Assembly (NCBI GenBank): GCA_017625815.1
Contig: JAGAKD010000002.1
Location: 1 to 64,000 of the forward strand
DNA: 64,000 nt
Origin: Lachnospiraceae bacterium
Lineage (GTDB): Bacteria > Bacillota > Clostridia > Lachnospirales > Lachnospiraceae
Reading direction: 5' to 3'
This document shows, piece by piece, positions 37,841-47,341 of this stretch. The first letter of the stretch is position 1. The number at the start of each line of letters is the position of its first letter. The notes beneath the pieces are model-generated. The model was given only the letters and a program-made list of their open reading frames with translations, searched no databases and had not been told where the DNA came from. Position numbers and translations under genes: made by a program.

Positions 37841-39862
37841 TTATTCATTTACAGTAGCAGTAGTGCCACCAATAGAATCTTCAAGTGCAACTTCAATTTC
37901 AAAGTCTTCAACAGCTTCGATAGGAACAATTCTTACTCTTGCAGCAAGAACTCCCTTGAGGTCTGTAGCTACTTTTTCAATTAAGTAATCTCTAATTCCC
38001 TGATTAGCTTTCATTTGCTCAAGTAATGGTGTTAGAGCGGTTACAAAGTTACTCCAAAGAATATCGCTATTTGGATCGAATGTAAAGTTTCTACATAAGT
38101 TGTAGATATATTTTTTAAGTGTAATACAAAGTTGACGGATATTTAAGAAGTGAGAAGCAATAAGTTCGGTCTTTAATAGTGTATGAGCAGTTCTATTACC
38201 CCAAATGTAGTAGCTTCCTCTGTTGTGAACTATTACGTTACAAGCAACATTTACTGGAGTTCCATCTACTAAGTATCTAGGCTCAAGTGCTTGCACTGCA
38301 ATATCTCCAAGCTTAAATGCAGTAGAGTCAATATTGTAGACACTTAAACCTCTTGTGAAGCCAGCAACTGCAAACCATTCTCTGTTGTTATCAGTAAATA
38401 CTGATTTAGCAAAACAAGCAAGATAGTGGAAAGATGCTGGGAAATGACTATTCTCATAGAAGTCAATTTTAAGGTTATTAGTATAAGTTATACTTGGTGT
38501 AAATACTGCTGAATATTTGCCATAACTACCGAAGTTTTGTCTACCAAGTTCTTTTTGGATTGCTTGAATTGTACGCTTTGTTGTATTTCCTAAACCATTT
38601 GCTGTTGAAGCAATTGTTTCTCTAATAGCAGACTCGTCAAGGTCAACAAGTGCAAGTACGTCACCTCTTGCACGAACGTGTGCAAATGGGTCATCACCCG
38701 GTTTTTCCCAAGAAGCAAGTTTACTAATTTCATAGTTAGCATTCTTCATCAAGTCAAAGAATCCATTATTATCATCAATAAAACCAGTAAGAACAAAACG
38801 ATAATCATATGTAGTCTTATCTCTGAGCTCTGCCCAGAAAGTTTCTCTACCAAGGTTTTTAAGAGCTTCAAATACAGTCTCTTGACCAATATTGATAGCA
38901 ACTTGTTTACCATTCTCTTCTACAGTAATATTTTCATCAACAGCATTTCTAGTTGGATAATATTCACCCATATTCACATATAAAACGGTGTATCCAAGTC
39001 CAAGAAGCTCATAAGCAATTTGGTTACCATAGTGAGCAGGAATAGCTACATCAACTGGATTTGCAAATTGACCCTTAGCTGTCTCATATTCATAAGTGAT
39101 ACCTTCTACTTCTTCTACGTCTTCACGAGAATATCCTACCTCGTAGATAGTAGAACCACCATTAGTTGGGATAGCAATACCAGCTTTAACGATTTCTTGA
39201 TCAGCGTTTAGAGTAACAAAAGCTTCAGCATCTGTTACAACTTTCTTGTTACCATCGTCATCAAGTTCAATATTGAAAACACCTTTTTTCTCATCATAGC
39301 TTGCATGATATAGGGTTACATCATATCCATCAACACTATATTTAAAAGTGAGTGATTTATCAGCTAACCAAATATTGGTTTGACCCATTTTTAATAGATA
39401 TCTAAAAGCAATAGTATCATTTTCTTTATCTTGGGTTACATAAAATTCAGCATTTTGACGGCTGTCGTATAAATCACCATTATAGTAGTTAATTACAGAA
39501 GGATTACCATCATCGTCTACGTTAACTACTTCTTTTGCTACGAAGTTAGTTTTAAAGCCTTCTTCAATTCTTTGAGGTTTTACTAAACCAATATACTGTT
39601 CAAAGTCTGCTTGTGTTTTGATTTCTAATACACCGGTATCTCCAAAAATATCTTCGTCAGAATATGGTACCCAAACTTTAGCACCATCTTCATTTCTTAC
39701 TTCTTTTTGAAGAATAATTCCGTTAATTTCTGTGCGAAGATTAATATCATCAAACTCAGTCATATAAGGCGCATGGAATCCTGGTACTACTACAGAATAA
39801 TTAGAATACGCTCTTGAGCCTGGCTTGGTATTATCAACTTCGTGTATATTAATTCTTGGCAT
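37841..39862 (-). CDS. Tail sheath protein
   Basis: A 673-residue sheath protein. The C-terminal domain is recognisable: GSYYIWGNRTAHT (GxxVWGxRT in the family) and LNIRQLCITLKKYIYNLCRNFTFDPNSDILW, then the short Arg-rich strand region LAARVRIVPIEAVEDFEIEVAL. The insertion in the middle is large. It forms the contractile outer tube. It has a late-type box 58 nt upstream (39921). GGAGAG site. Confidence 0.9.
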   Translation of the reverse strand: MPRINIHEVDNTKPGSRAYSNYSVVVPGFHAPYMTEFDDINLRTEINGIILQKEVRNEDGAKVWVPYSDEDIFGDTGVLEIKTQADFEQYIGLVKPQRIEEGFKTNFVAKEVVNVDDDGNPSVINYYNGDLYDSRQNAEFYVTQDKENDTIAFRYLLKMGQTNIWLADKSLTFKYSVDGYDVTLYHASYDEKKGVFNIELDDDGNKKVVTDAEAFVTLNADQEIVKAGIAIPTNGGSTIYEVGYSREDVEEVEGITYEYETAKGQFANPVDVAIPAHYGNQIAYELLGLGYTVLYVNMGEYYPTRNAVDENITVEENGKQVAINIGQETVFEALKNLGRETFWAELRDKTTYDYRFVLTGFIDDNNGFFDLMKNANYEISKLASWEKPGDDPFAHVRARGDVLALVDLDESAIRETIASTANGLGNTTKRTIQAIQKELGRQNFGSYGKYSAVFTPSITYTNNLKIDFYENSHFPASFHYLACFAKSVFTDNNREWFAVAGFTRGLSVYNIDSTAFKLGDIAVQALEPRYLVDGTPVNVACNVIVHNRGSYYIWGNRTAHTLLKTELIASHFLNIRQLCITLKKYIYNLCRNFTFDPNSDILWSNFVTALTPLLEQMKANQGIRDYLIEKVATDLKGVLAARVRIVPIEAVEDFEIEVALEDSIGGTTATVNE

Positions 39863-39920
39863 TTGTGCTCTCCTTATTTAGATTTTTGTATGAATTAAAT
39901 TCATATTTCTTGAATTCAAT

Positions 39921-39933
39921 TAATTTAGCAAAT
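39921..39933 (-). promoter_or_regulatory. Late-type promoter of the sheath-tube genes
   Basis: Minus-strand ATTTGCTAAATTA. Confidence 0.6.
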
Positions 39934-39959
39934 ATATTAATAACTTTTTTTGTTTTTAA

Positions 39960-40628
39960 TTATTTTGTTATATCAAAAATAGTATCGGATTCCACAGTTT
40001 CTTGTGTTCCATTATCTATAACTTCCACTTCACCTGAACCTATGTACCAGTTTGTTCTATATGGAATATTAAATAAGAATCCATCTTGTAATTCCAATTG
40101 AATAGTCCAACGATAAAATTGACCAGAAAATATTCGTTGTCCAATATCACTAGTATCAGAAACGCTATCTAAAATTCTTAAGTAAGCATTATGCTTCATT
40201 CCTAGATTGTTATAAGGTATCTCAGCAGTTATTTGAGGATTATTTATCAGTTTAAATAAAAAATTTCTAACATATTCTTCAACTTCATATTTATATTTAG
40301 CATAGATATTTAGCTGATAGGTAGTTTTAACCGGAATAGCGTTAAAAGTTGCAGTTTTTTCTGGAATAATTTTTTGCTGTTCATTTGGAGACAGAATTCG
40401 AAGACCATCAAAAGATTTTAACTGTTTAACACTTGAAGAAATTTCCAAGTCTCTATTCCTAGTTAATGTAATAAATGGAAGCTGAACCGGTGCATCATTA
40501 GAGTCATCAGCCTTTACTTCAAAAAGTCTTTTTGTTTCATCAGGGCCTAAGACTCTCAGCTTATTGGTATCCGGTATCCAGTTTTTTAGCTTTTTAATTA
40601 TTGCATCATCGTAGTAGCTAATTGCCAT
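39960..40628 (-). CDS. Tail terminator/neck protein, gp15-like by position
   Basis: A 222-residue protein: helical start (ISYYDDAIIKKLKNWIPD), then VQLPFITLTRNRDLEI and KTTYQLNIYAKYKYEVEEYVRNFLFKL, resembling phage tail-completion proteins where a strand Y-x-L-x-V/I precedes an E-x-x-E helix. It lies just before the sheath gene, like T4 gp15. The assignment is from pattern and position. Confidence 0.55.
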   Translation of the reverse strand: MAISYYDDAIIKKLKNWIPDTNKLRVLGPDETKRLFEVKADDSNDAPVQLPFITLTRNRDLEISSSVKQLKSFDGLRILSPNEQQKIIPEKTATFNAIPVKTTYQLNIYAKYKYEVEEYVRNFLFKLINNPQITAEIPYNNLGMKHNAYLRILDSVSDTSDIGQRIFSGQFYRWTIQLELQDGFLFNIPYRTNWYIGSGEVEVIDNGTQETVESDTIFDITK

Positions 40629-40630
40629 AT

Positions 40631-40972
40631 TTATGTTCCTTTCACTTTTCTAGTAAGTGCTTGTGTAAGAATTTGACTGCCTTCCAGTTTTCCATCACCG
40701 TAGGTAATAAAACTTGCTAGTTTGTCAGATTCATCATCTATAAAAGTAAATATTAGCTCTGTATCCGCTATTTGTGCTGGCTGTAATTTATGTAGCAGTC
40801 CAAAACACATTGGACGTAAACCAACTTTAAATTTTTCTTTAAGATAATTATCCAATAAAACTTCATTAGCACCAAATTTAAAACTTACAATTTTTTGTTT
40901 TGCATTTTGAATACTAAAGGCAAAAAATTGTGTTTTTGTTATTGGTACTTTTGTTTGTACTCTAAAAAGCAT
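40631..40972 (-). CDS. Neck-region hypothetical protein, 113 aa
   Basis: A 113-residue protein beginning MLFRVQTKVPITKTQFFAFSIQNAKQKIVSFKFG, mainly beta. It overlaps the stop of the preceding gene (TAATG), so translation is coupled. Position suggests head-tail joining. No motif. Confidence 0.6.
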   Translation of the reverse strand: MLFRVQTKVPITKTQFFAFSIQNAKQKIVSFKFGANEVLLDNYLKEKFKVGLRPMCFGLLHKLQPAQIADTELIFTFIDDESDKLASFITYGDGKLEGSQILTQALTRKVKGT

Positions 40973-41478
40973 TAATCGTCTCCTTCATTGTCTTTTAAGA
41001 GCGGTAGCGTTTCATGCGCAAAGTTTGTATGAAGAGTTGGTTCGTCAATATCTTCAAATTCAGGTGCAATTTCACAAGCAATTGAAGCCGGATATACCAT
41101 AATATTTTGCATACTGATTACCCTAAAGAGCCTTGGCTTTGCCGTATCAAGGCCACTAGGAATTTCAAATAAACAGCCCACTTGCAGGTCTTCTAAATCA
41201 TAAGGAACATGAATTATTGAAGAACTCTCTTGAAGCTCTGCGACCCAACCCATTTTCTTTAATGTTTTTTGGTCCGGATGCTCCTGGAAAATGCAGCCCA
41301 CTGAAATACCTTCTTTGTATTGTGCTTTAAGGTCTCCGTAAGTGTCAAAGTGTTTTCCATCTTGAGGAGCTTTATATACACAAGTTATTCCGATTAAGCT
41401 TGTCATTTGTTTAAACCAGCTACGATGAAGCTTTATATCTTTATTAAGCAACATACCATAATCATTTGGTCTTGGCAT
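40972..41478 (-). CDS. Neck-region protein, gp14-like by position, 168 aa
   Basis: A 168-residue beta-rich protein: MPRPNDYGMLLNKDIKLHRSWFKQMTSLIGITCVYKAPQ, later DLEDLQVGCLFEIPSGL and PRLFRVISMQNIMVYP. The strand pattern with an entry for oxidised-loop-like CYK is typical of small head-completion proteins, but no single motif proves it. The hairpin behind the 1163-residue gene precedes it. Confidence 0.5.
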   Translation of the reverse strand: MPRPNDYGMLLNKDIKLHRSWFKQMTSLIGITCVYKAPQDGKHFDTYGDLKAQYKEGISVGCIFQEHPDQKTLKKMGWVAELQESSSIIHVPYDLEDLQVGCLFEIPSGLDTAKPRLFRVISMQNIMVYPASIACEIAPEFEDIDEPTLHTNFAHETLPLLKDNEGDD

Positions 41479-41500
41479 AATAACCTCCTTAATTTATAAT

Positions 41501-41527
41501 GGAGGTTGGTTAGTTTTACCAACCTCC
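41501..41527 (-). terminator. Strong hairpin, no T run
   Basis: GGAGGTTGGT / ACCAACCTCC, 10-bp perfect stem. It may protect the mRNA end or terminate weakly. Confidence 0.5.
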
Positions 41528-41535
41528 AAATTAGC

Positions 41536-44500
41536 TTATTTTTTAATAAGTCCTTCTACAAGATTACCCTGAATAGAATATTTATATTTTAAAGCTTTTG
41601 CATAAAGAGTTTCAGAAATAGTTTTTGTAGATATCTTAATTTTTCCGTCTTCAAATAAAGCTTTATTTTGTCCGTGAAGTACTAACACGTTTTTTGAATT
41701 ATATTTTGCTTCAAAAATATATTGAGTACTTTTAGTTTTGCCAGAATTAAAAGCAATAGTTCCTTCTATAATAAGCTTATTATTATCAAGAGAACAATTA
41801 GTCATTGTAAAGTCTTTTACATTCTCATATACTTCTTTAAGTGACTCTGTTAGCTTTTCATTAAAACTCTTGTCATCAATGTCTGAAACTTTAAAAGAGT
41901 CTTCTAGTACTTCTAGATCTTCCTCTTCTTCTTTAAATTCAATACCAAGTGCATCAGCTACCTTTTTTAGGTTAGTAACTGGTGTACTTGCACCACTTGC
42001 ACAAGTAGCTAGGATATCTTCTGGTTTTAGTGTGATACCTTTAATTTCAGTACCTTTAGTAAAGGTTGCTGACTTATCCACTAAAATTATTGCAGTATCA
42101 ATACTATTACCTAAAAATTTATACTTAGGGAGATTGTTTATTAATTTCTCAAAAGTTTCTGCTTTCACATATGGACCTTTGTCAGAAAGGGCTGAATATG
42201 ATTTATTATCCTTACTTAAGAACACATGAATAAACTTCTTGTCTGTTTTTTCAATAATCTTTTCAATATAAGGTTTACGTTCTTCTGCAGTCTTTGGTTC
42301 GCCAGCAGAAACTTCCACTGGTTTATCGGTTTCATCATCACCACTATCTTCTTTAGGCTTTTCTTTATGTTCAGCTTCTGGCTCTGGTAGTTTTCCAGTG
42401 AAGGAGCGATTCATTATTGCATTGCCGTCTTCGAATTTTTCAATAATGAGTGCTTTGAATTGGTTAGCTGCTAAAGATAACTCAGCCCCTTCTGTAATAG
42501 TGGCTAGCTCATCAGTTAATCCAATTGTATAATAGTTAGTTCCAGATTCAGATGCCTCAATACCGGCGTCTCTCAGTTTTTTGTAATTAGTTATATCAGA
42601 TTCAACTATTTGTTCTACTGTTTGTTTATCTTCTTTACTTGATACATAAGCTATTCTTTTTACTTTAGCTAGTTTTTGCTCAAGATTTTTCTTAAAGCTC
42701 TCGTCCTCAAAGACATCATCAGCATCTGTATTATTGTTTAATTTATCTGTAGCACTCTTTAAAAAGTCTTCATTAATTACTATATTACCATTTTCAGCTG
42801 TCATTAGCCAAACAGCCAATTTCTGATTTTGTCCCATTAAAGTTTTAGCATCCTTGGAACTCATATTCGGTGCAGAGTCTGGTAGTGTTGTTCTTACACC
42901 AACAACATCTACATAAGCTAGTCTAATTTTTTGTTTAGACTCACTTGTTTCATATTCTTCACCTATTAGGTTTTTAGCACTTCCAACAAGGTCTACAAAA
43001 GAAGTAGCATAAGTATTATTTAAACTCTTAATTAAGTCTTTTGTAGCGATGACCTGGTCTTTTATCTCTTTGGCTATATCTGCAGTATCTTTTGATAGGT
43101 CAGTAATCTTAAATCTAAATTCTGGGAACGAATGTGCACCATTATTAGTAACCAAAAAGCTTCTGCTATGTTTTTTATATGAACGACCCGTGTCATATTT
43201 ATCTGTATCTTGGAAATATCTAGCTACTTGAGTAGTATCAGCATAAGGTAAAATATAAAAGTTTGTATATTTATAAGCTTTGGCTATTGTTGCAATTGTA
43301 GTAGCAGTATCATCTAATTTATCTTTTATACCTTTTACTACTTTTTTGCCCCAGCTTATAGGACCTTCTGCTAATGGCTCTTTTTCAGAATCTATAGTTT
43401 CTAAACTGACCGGTTCTGTATCACCTTCAACAGATATTTCTATATCAGCCTCGTCTGAAGACTCTTTATCTGCTTCTTCAGAGGCTTGATTAAAATTTTC
43501 AAAATAGTTTTCTACTTCTTCAGGAGATATTGGTTCTTTAAATTCTCTTGAGTTAATTAACTCATTAAAGTCAGCATCTGAAATATTATTACCAGCAGCT
43601 TCATTTAGTGTTAGATTTTTAGACTCATTTTCAGTTTTAAGGTCGCTCTGTTCTTCAGCTTCCTCTTGAGTCTCCGAATTATGAAGTGATTCTTGTGCTG
43701 GTTCAGCTACTTTATCTTGAGGTGCTAATTTGTAGTCATGTACAAACTCAGATACTGTAGTAATTACAGGTACTATATCATGCTTCGCAAAACACTCTTT
43801 AGCAATATCATCAACCTGTTTAATATTAAATGATGTTACTGAAATTATATAACCATCTTTAATTTCAATGTCATATTTAAGGTCATGAGCAGCTTCTAAT
43901 GCTTTATCAAATTCATTTGCAAGAAAAGACAAATCTTCACTTGGAGCTTCAAGTTTACCAAATTTACCTTCGTGTAAGCTTTCAGTTGTCTCTTCTACAT
44001 CCTCTGCATCATTGTCAGTAGCATCTTCCATACCAGCTTCTTCTGCATCAGGAAGTTCTTCCTCTTGAGCTTCAGCTTTTACGGCATCAGGAAGAGCAGC
44101 TTCAAGGTCTTCTCTAAACGCATCAATACGTTTTTGAATTGCTTTCTTAACTTGCTCATTAGTTGCTTTATTTAAAGCCGCTTCTTCTTGGTTAATCATA
44201 GCTCTTAGATATTCAATATATTCTTCATGATCTTTGAGAGCATCATCAAGATTATCTTCAATATCTTCATTTAAAGTAAGCTTTTCTGATTCATTTTCAG
44301 TTTTAAGATCATTTTTGTCTTCAATTTTCTTTAAAAGTTCTGAGGTATTTAAAGATTCCTCTTTAATTTCCCCTTCCTCTTCTGCAGGTTCTTCTTCTAA
44401 ATCAAGGTCAAGTTCATCTAAGTCAGCTTCTGCACTTAGCTCATCTACTTCACCCTCTTCAGATGTAGTTTCACCTTCTACTGAAAGGTCATTTTCACCA

Positions 44501-45027
44501 TTACCAGTTTCTTCAGTAGTAGTTTCTTCATCAGCAAAGTCGTCAGCAGGAACTTCTTCAGTTTCTTCTGCTACTTTACCGATAATATCATATCCAGAGT
44601 CATTACCACAGTGCTGACAAACTTCACCAATGTTTATAAGATCTGGATTTTCTTCGTCTCTTACAATATCTTCAGCATCTTTATAGAAGAGCGTCATACA
44701 TTGTGGGCATTGAATAATAGTCTTACCTACATAAGAAGGAAGGATATCATCTTCAGTCTCAGCATCAAGGTCAACAATCTTTTCAATTCTTGCAAGCTTA
44801 GCTTTTGCTACTTCAGCTTCTCTTTCCTCGCTTGCTGCATTCATGTCTTCAGAGTCATTTACATCATAAAAATCTTCAAAGAGAAGTTCAAACTTGTCTA
44901 CTCTTTTCATAGTTTCATGTAAATCTTCTCTATTTGCTTTGATACCTTTTGGGGCTTTTGGAATTTCTATTTCATCAAGAGCCTTAAAAGCGTCATCAAA
45001 ATCGAATTTTGTTACAGAATCTTTCAT
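41536..45027 (-). CDS. Giant acidic zinc-ribbon internal virion protein, 1163 aa
   Basis: An unusually long acidic protein in the neck cluster. Order: helical start; a zinc ribbon at about 107-142 (CPQCMTLF ... CQHCG); acidic repeats; a duplicated string DLKTENES-x-x-LTLNE at about 240 and 462; SLHEGKFGKL near 350; PLAEGPISWGKK near 555; then a mixed C-terminal half with several alpha-beta segments. The L-x-E strings fit cleavage by the prohead protease. I infer an internal head protein packaged and cut during maturation. I start it at the ATG at 45027 (AAGGAG). No homologue recognised. Confidence 0.65.
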   Translation of the reverse strand: MKDSVTKFDFDDAFKALDEIEIPKAPKGIKANREDLHETMKRVDKFELLFEDFYDVNDSEDMNAASEEREAEVAKAKLARIEKIVDLDAETEDDILPSYVGKTIIQCPQCMTLFYKDAEDIVRDEENPDLINIGEVCQHCGNDSGYDIIGKVAEETEEVPADDFADEETTTEETGNGENDLSVEGETTSEEGEVDELSAEADLDELDLDLEEEPAEEEGEIKEESLNTSELLKKIEDKNDLKTENESEKLTLNEDIEDNLDDALKDHEEYIEYLRAMINQEEAALNKATNEQVKKAIQKRIDAFREDLEAALPDAVKAEAQEEELPDAEEAGMEDATDNDAEDVEETTESLHEGKFGKLEAPSEDLSFLANEFDKALEAAHDLKYDIEIKDGYIISVTSFNIKQVDDIAKECFAKHDIVPVITTVSEFVHDYKLAPQDKVAEPAQESLHNSETQEEAEEQSDLKTENESKNLTLNEAAGNNISDADFNELINSREFKEPISPEEVENYFENFNQASEEADKESSDEADIEISVEGDTEPVSLETIDSEKEPLAEGPISWGKKVVKGIKDKLDDTATTIATIAKAYKYTNFYILPYADTTQVARYFQDTDKYDTGRSYKKHSRSFLVTNNGAHSFPEFRFKITDLSKDTADIAKEIKDQVIATKDLIKSLNNTYATSFVDLVGSAKNLIGEEYETSESKQKIRLAYVDVVGVRTTLPDSAPNMSSKDAKTLMGQNQKLAVWLMTAENGNIVINEDFLKSATDKLNNNTDADDVFEDESFKKNLEQKLAKVKRIAYVSSKEDKQTVEQIVESDITNYKKLRDAGIEASESGTNYYTIGLTDELATITEGAELSLAANQFKALIIEKFEDGNAIMNRSFTGKLPEPEAEHKEKPKEDSGDDETDKPVEVSAGEPKTAEERKPYIEKIIEKTDKKFIHVFLSKDNKSYSALSDKGPYVKAETFEKLINNLPKYKFLGNSIDTAIILVDKSATFTKGTEIKGITLKPEDILATCASGASTPVTNLKKVADALGIEFKEEEEDLEVLEDSFKVSDIDDKSFNEKLTESLKEVYENVKDFTMTNCSLDNNKLIIEGTIAFNSGKTKSTQYIFEAKYNSKNVLVLHGQNKALFEDGKIKISTKTISETLYAKALKYKYSIQGNLVEGLIKK

Positions 45028-45055
45028 CAATTTATTTCTCCTTAAAAATTTTTCT

Positions 45056-45835
45056 TTAATCTAGTGGGTAAATTAAGTTGCTATTAGTTCTTAATACTTC
45101 ACGAAGTTCTTTTAGGTCAGTATTTCCTTCTTCTAGCATTCGTTCACCATCTTGGGTCCAAAGAGCATTAGATTGTGTAAAACGTGTTCTAATTCTTCCT
45201 AAGACGATTTTAGTCATAGCTATACTCATTTTTTGGAGTATATCTATCCAGTAGTCACTTTTGATTTGTTCTACTGTTTTTAATTTTGGAATATATTCAA
45301 TAGTAACAGCACCACGAATAGAGGCAGCATTACTAATATATAACTTACTATTATGACGGTCTTCCTTAAAAGACATATCGGTAGACATTGTATTTCTAAT
45401 TTGACTCATTGTCATCCAAGAAGCATAATTTAAAATGTAGTCATTTAGATTATACATTGTACCACCATTACTAAATAACATCCATTGCTGAGCATACATT
45501 GGGTCTAGATTATAACTACTTGTGTTGTTGTTATCACCCATTCCTTGTATTCGATAGACTCTAACTATTGAGCTAACCGGAGAATATTCAGAACCCTCTT
45601 GACCAAAAGTTGAATAGTCAATACAAGACGCTGCTGGAACAGTAATGAGAGTAGTTTCATCCCAGTAGCGTTCAAGCTCTCTAAGTGCTTTATTGATTAC
45701 TGATATTAAAGTTTTATATTTAACTTTATATTCAGTATCAGTTTCTTCTGGAAGACTCTCATCAATTATCTCTAAATCAAGGACTCCGCCGGTAAGTTCA
45801 AGTTTAATTTCTTCAATAAGGTCTTTTATTGTCAT
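45056..45835 (-). CDS. Neck/head-completion protein, gp13-like
   Basis: A 259-residue protein with an N-terminal helix pair (TIKDLIEEIKLEL, LISVINKALRELERYWDE) and a C-terminal block VTIEYIPKLKTVEQIKSDYWIDILQKMSIAMTKIVLGRIRTRF ... LWTQDGERMLEEGNTDLKELREVL. The late block is typical for T4-type connector proteins that join portal and tail. It follows the capsid gene. A late-type box lies 28 nt upstream. Confidence 0.65.
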   Translation of the reverse strand: MTIKDLIEEIKLELTGGVLDLEIIDESLPEETDTEYKVKYKTLISVINKALRELERYWDETTLITVPAASCIDYSTFGQEGSEYSPVSSIVRVYRIQGMGDNNNTSSYNLDPMYAQQWMLFSNGGTMYNLNDYILNYASWMTMSQIRNTMSTDMSFKEDRHNSKLYISNAASIRGAVTIEYIPKLKTVEQIKSDYWIDILQKMSIAMTKIVLGRIRTRFTQSNALWTQDGERMLEEGNTDLKELREVLRTNSNLIYPLD

Positions 45836-45862
45836 TATTTATAACCTCCGGTTTAAATCAAT

Positions 45863-45875
45863 TAATTTAGCAAAT
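45863..45875 (-). promoter_or_regulatory. Late-type promoter
   Basis: Minus-strand ATTTGCTAAATTAATT. Confidence 0.6.
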
Positions 45876-45912
45876 AAAATACTATCTTAAATAAAAAAGA
45901 AACGAAGAATTA

Positions 45913-45945
45913 AAAAAAACAGTCCTGAAATTCAGGACTGTTTTA
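45913..45945 (-). terminator. Terminator after the capsid gene
   Basis: AAAACAGTCCTG-AATTT-CAGGACTGTTTT and a long T run on the minus strand. Confidence 0.9.
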
Positions 45946-45960
45946 ATATATTTACTTTAA

Positions 45961-47289
45961 TTAAGCAACGATTTCACCAGCAACAAGGAGGTTCTTATTT
46001 AGAAGAGCCTTAGCATACCAAGTGCTGAAGCCTTGAGCAAGACCACCGTCTGGAGTACCAAGAAGTTGTGTAGGAACGATAGCCATGTAAGGAGCGTAAA
46101 CACCAGCAGAGCTCATCATATCAGATCCGTTAAGACCCATGAAGAACTTACCGCCATCAAGTTCAGGTGATACATATACATCAAGACCGTCGATAGAACC
46201 AACTTTGTAAGGACCATTCATCTTACCAACTTTGTTAGCGCTGAAGCCGTTAACAAACTTAAGAACAGGAAGAACGTCAGCAGCGATTACCATGTAGTTA
46301 GGATGGAATTTCTTTGTTCTCTTGTAGATGATAGCTCTAGCGTCTTCAATAGTCTCAAGGAAACCATTATAGTGCTCGAACTTAGAAACACCTACAGGAA
46401 GTGTCTTAGACCAAGTTAGCTTGTCGTCTTGTGCAAAAGCAGCGTCAGCAAGCATTCTTACGATTTCAGTGTCGATTTCGTAAGCAAGTTCACCACAAGC
46501 TTGCTCAGCGATTTGCTTGTCAAGTGAGAAGCCGTAGTCTGTCTTAGCTTGGAAAGCTGTGATTTGGTCGTACTTAACTGCGATACGTCTTGGTTCAGCA
46601 ACAAGTGCGATTCTCTTCATAACTGGGCCAATAGTTGGGATTTCAGTAGCTGGAGTTGTTTCCATTTGGAACTGTTGAGCAACATATGCAACTTTACCAG
46701 CTGTAAGTGTATCGGTATATACACCATCAATTCTATAAGTAGCTCTCTTAACATCTACACCATTTTCAGCAATATATGTAAGACCACCTTCAACTGCTGG
46801 AAGAGCTGTCTCATAAGTTGTAGTAGCCTCATCGCCTTCACCTGTGGTTTTACCCTCAACAGTTTCAACAACGATTTGAGATGTGTAGTTTGTTCTAGCC
46901 TCAGAAGACTCTCCAAGACCGAATACGCTGTTAAGAGTCTTACCCTTCATACCATTCTTATCTGTCTTAGCAACGTACTCAAGGTAAGCAACAGATCCGC
47001 TGTAGCTTGTCATTGGGTGTACGATTACAAGGTCATTAGCGATAAGTGAAGGAACAGCAATGTTTGTAAGGTTTAGACAGAATTTCTTCCAGTCACCAAG
47101 GTCGCTTCTTTGAGTACCAGCAAGTGTACTATTCATAGACTCAGTGATCCAACGGTTTGTGTTGTCAAGAAGAACTGCAGTTGTAAGCTTTGTGTTATTG
47201 CTAACTGCTTTACCGTCAAATGTTTTAGCAACATAAGCCTCAGCAACCTTAAGCTGACGGCTATAGGTTTCAAGTAAATTAGTTCTCAT
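45961..47289 (-). CDS. Major capsid protein, gp23-like
   Basis: A 442-residue HK97-fold capsid protein of the T4 gp23 type. The block AVKYDQITAFQAKTDYGFSLDKQIAEQACGELAYEIDTEIVRML matches the E-loop-to-P-domain region of T4-type capsids, and the C-terminus has KVGSIDGLDVYVSPEL and TPDGGLAQGFSTWYAKALL. The N-terminus (MRTNLLETYSRQLKVAEAYV) is shorter than in T4, so a cleaved delta-domain is small or absent. It lies between protease-scaffold and neck genes and is followed by a strong terminator. Confidence 0.85.
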   Translation of the reverse strand: MRTNLLETYSRQLKVAEAYVAKTFDGKAVSNNTKLTTAVLLDNTNRWITESMNSTLAGTQRSDLGDWKKFCLNLTNIAVPSLIANDLVIVHPMTSYSGSVAYLEYVAKTDKNGMKGKTLNSVFGLGESSEARTNYTSQIVVETVEGKTTGEGDEATTTYETALPAVEGGLTYIAENGVDVKRATYRIDGVYTDTLTAGKVAYVAQQFQMETTPATEIPTIGPVMKRIALVAEPRRIAVKYDQITAFQAKTDYGFSLDKQIAEQACGELAYEIDTEIVRMLADAAFAQDDKLTWSKTLPVGVSKFEHYNGFLETIEDARAIIYKRTKKFHPNYMVIAADVLPVLKFVNGFSANKVGKMNGPYKVGSIDGLDVYVSPELDGGKFFMGLNGSDMMSSAGVYAPYMAIVPTQLLGTPDGGLAQGFSTWYAKALLNKNLLVAGEIVA

Positions 47290-47341
47290 AATTATTTCCT
47301 CTTTATTTAAAAATTTTAATAATGGATTTGTTTAATTTGGA

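Noticed and set aside
44234..44617. Plus-strand Ser-rich ORF
   Set aside because: Shadow of the acidic part of the 1163-residue protein; same explanation for 35276-35698 and 47925-48269.
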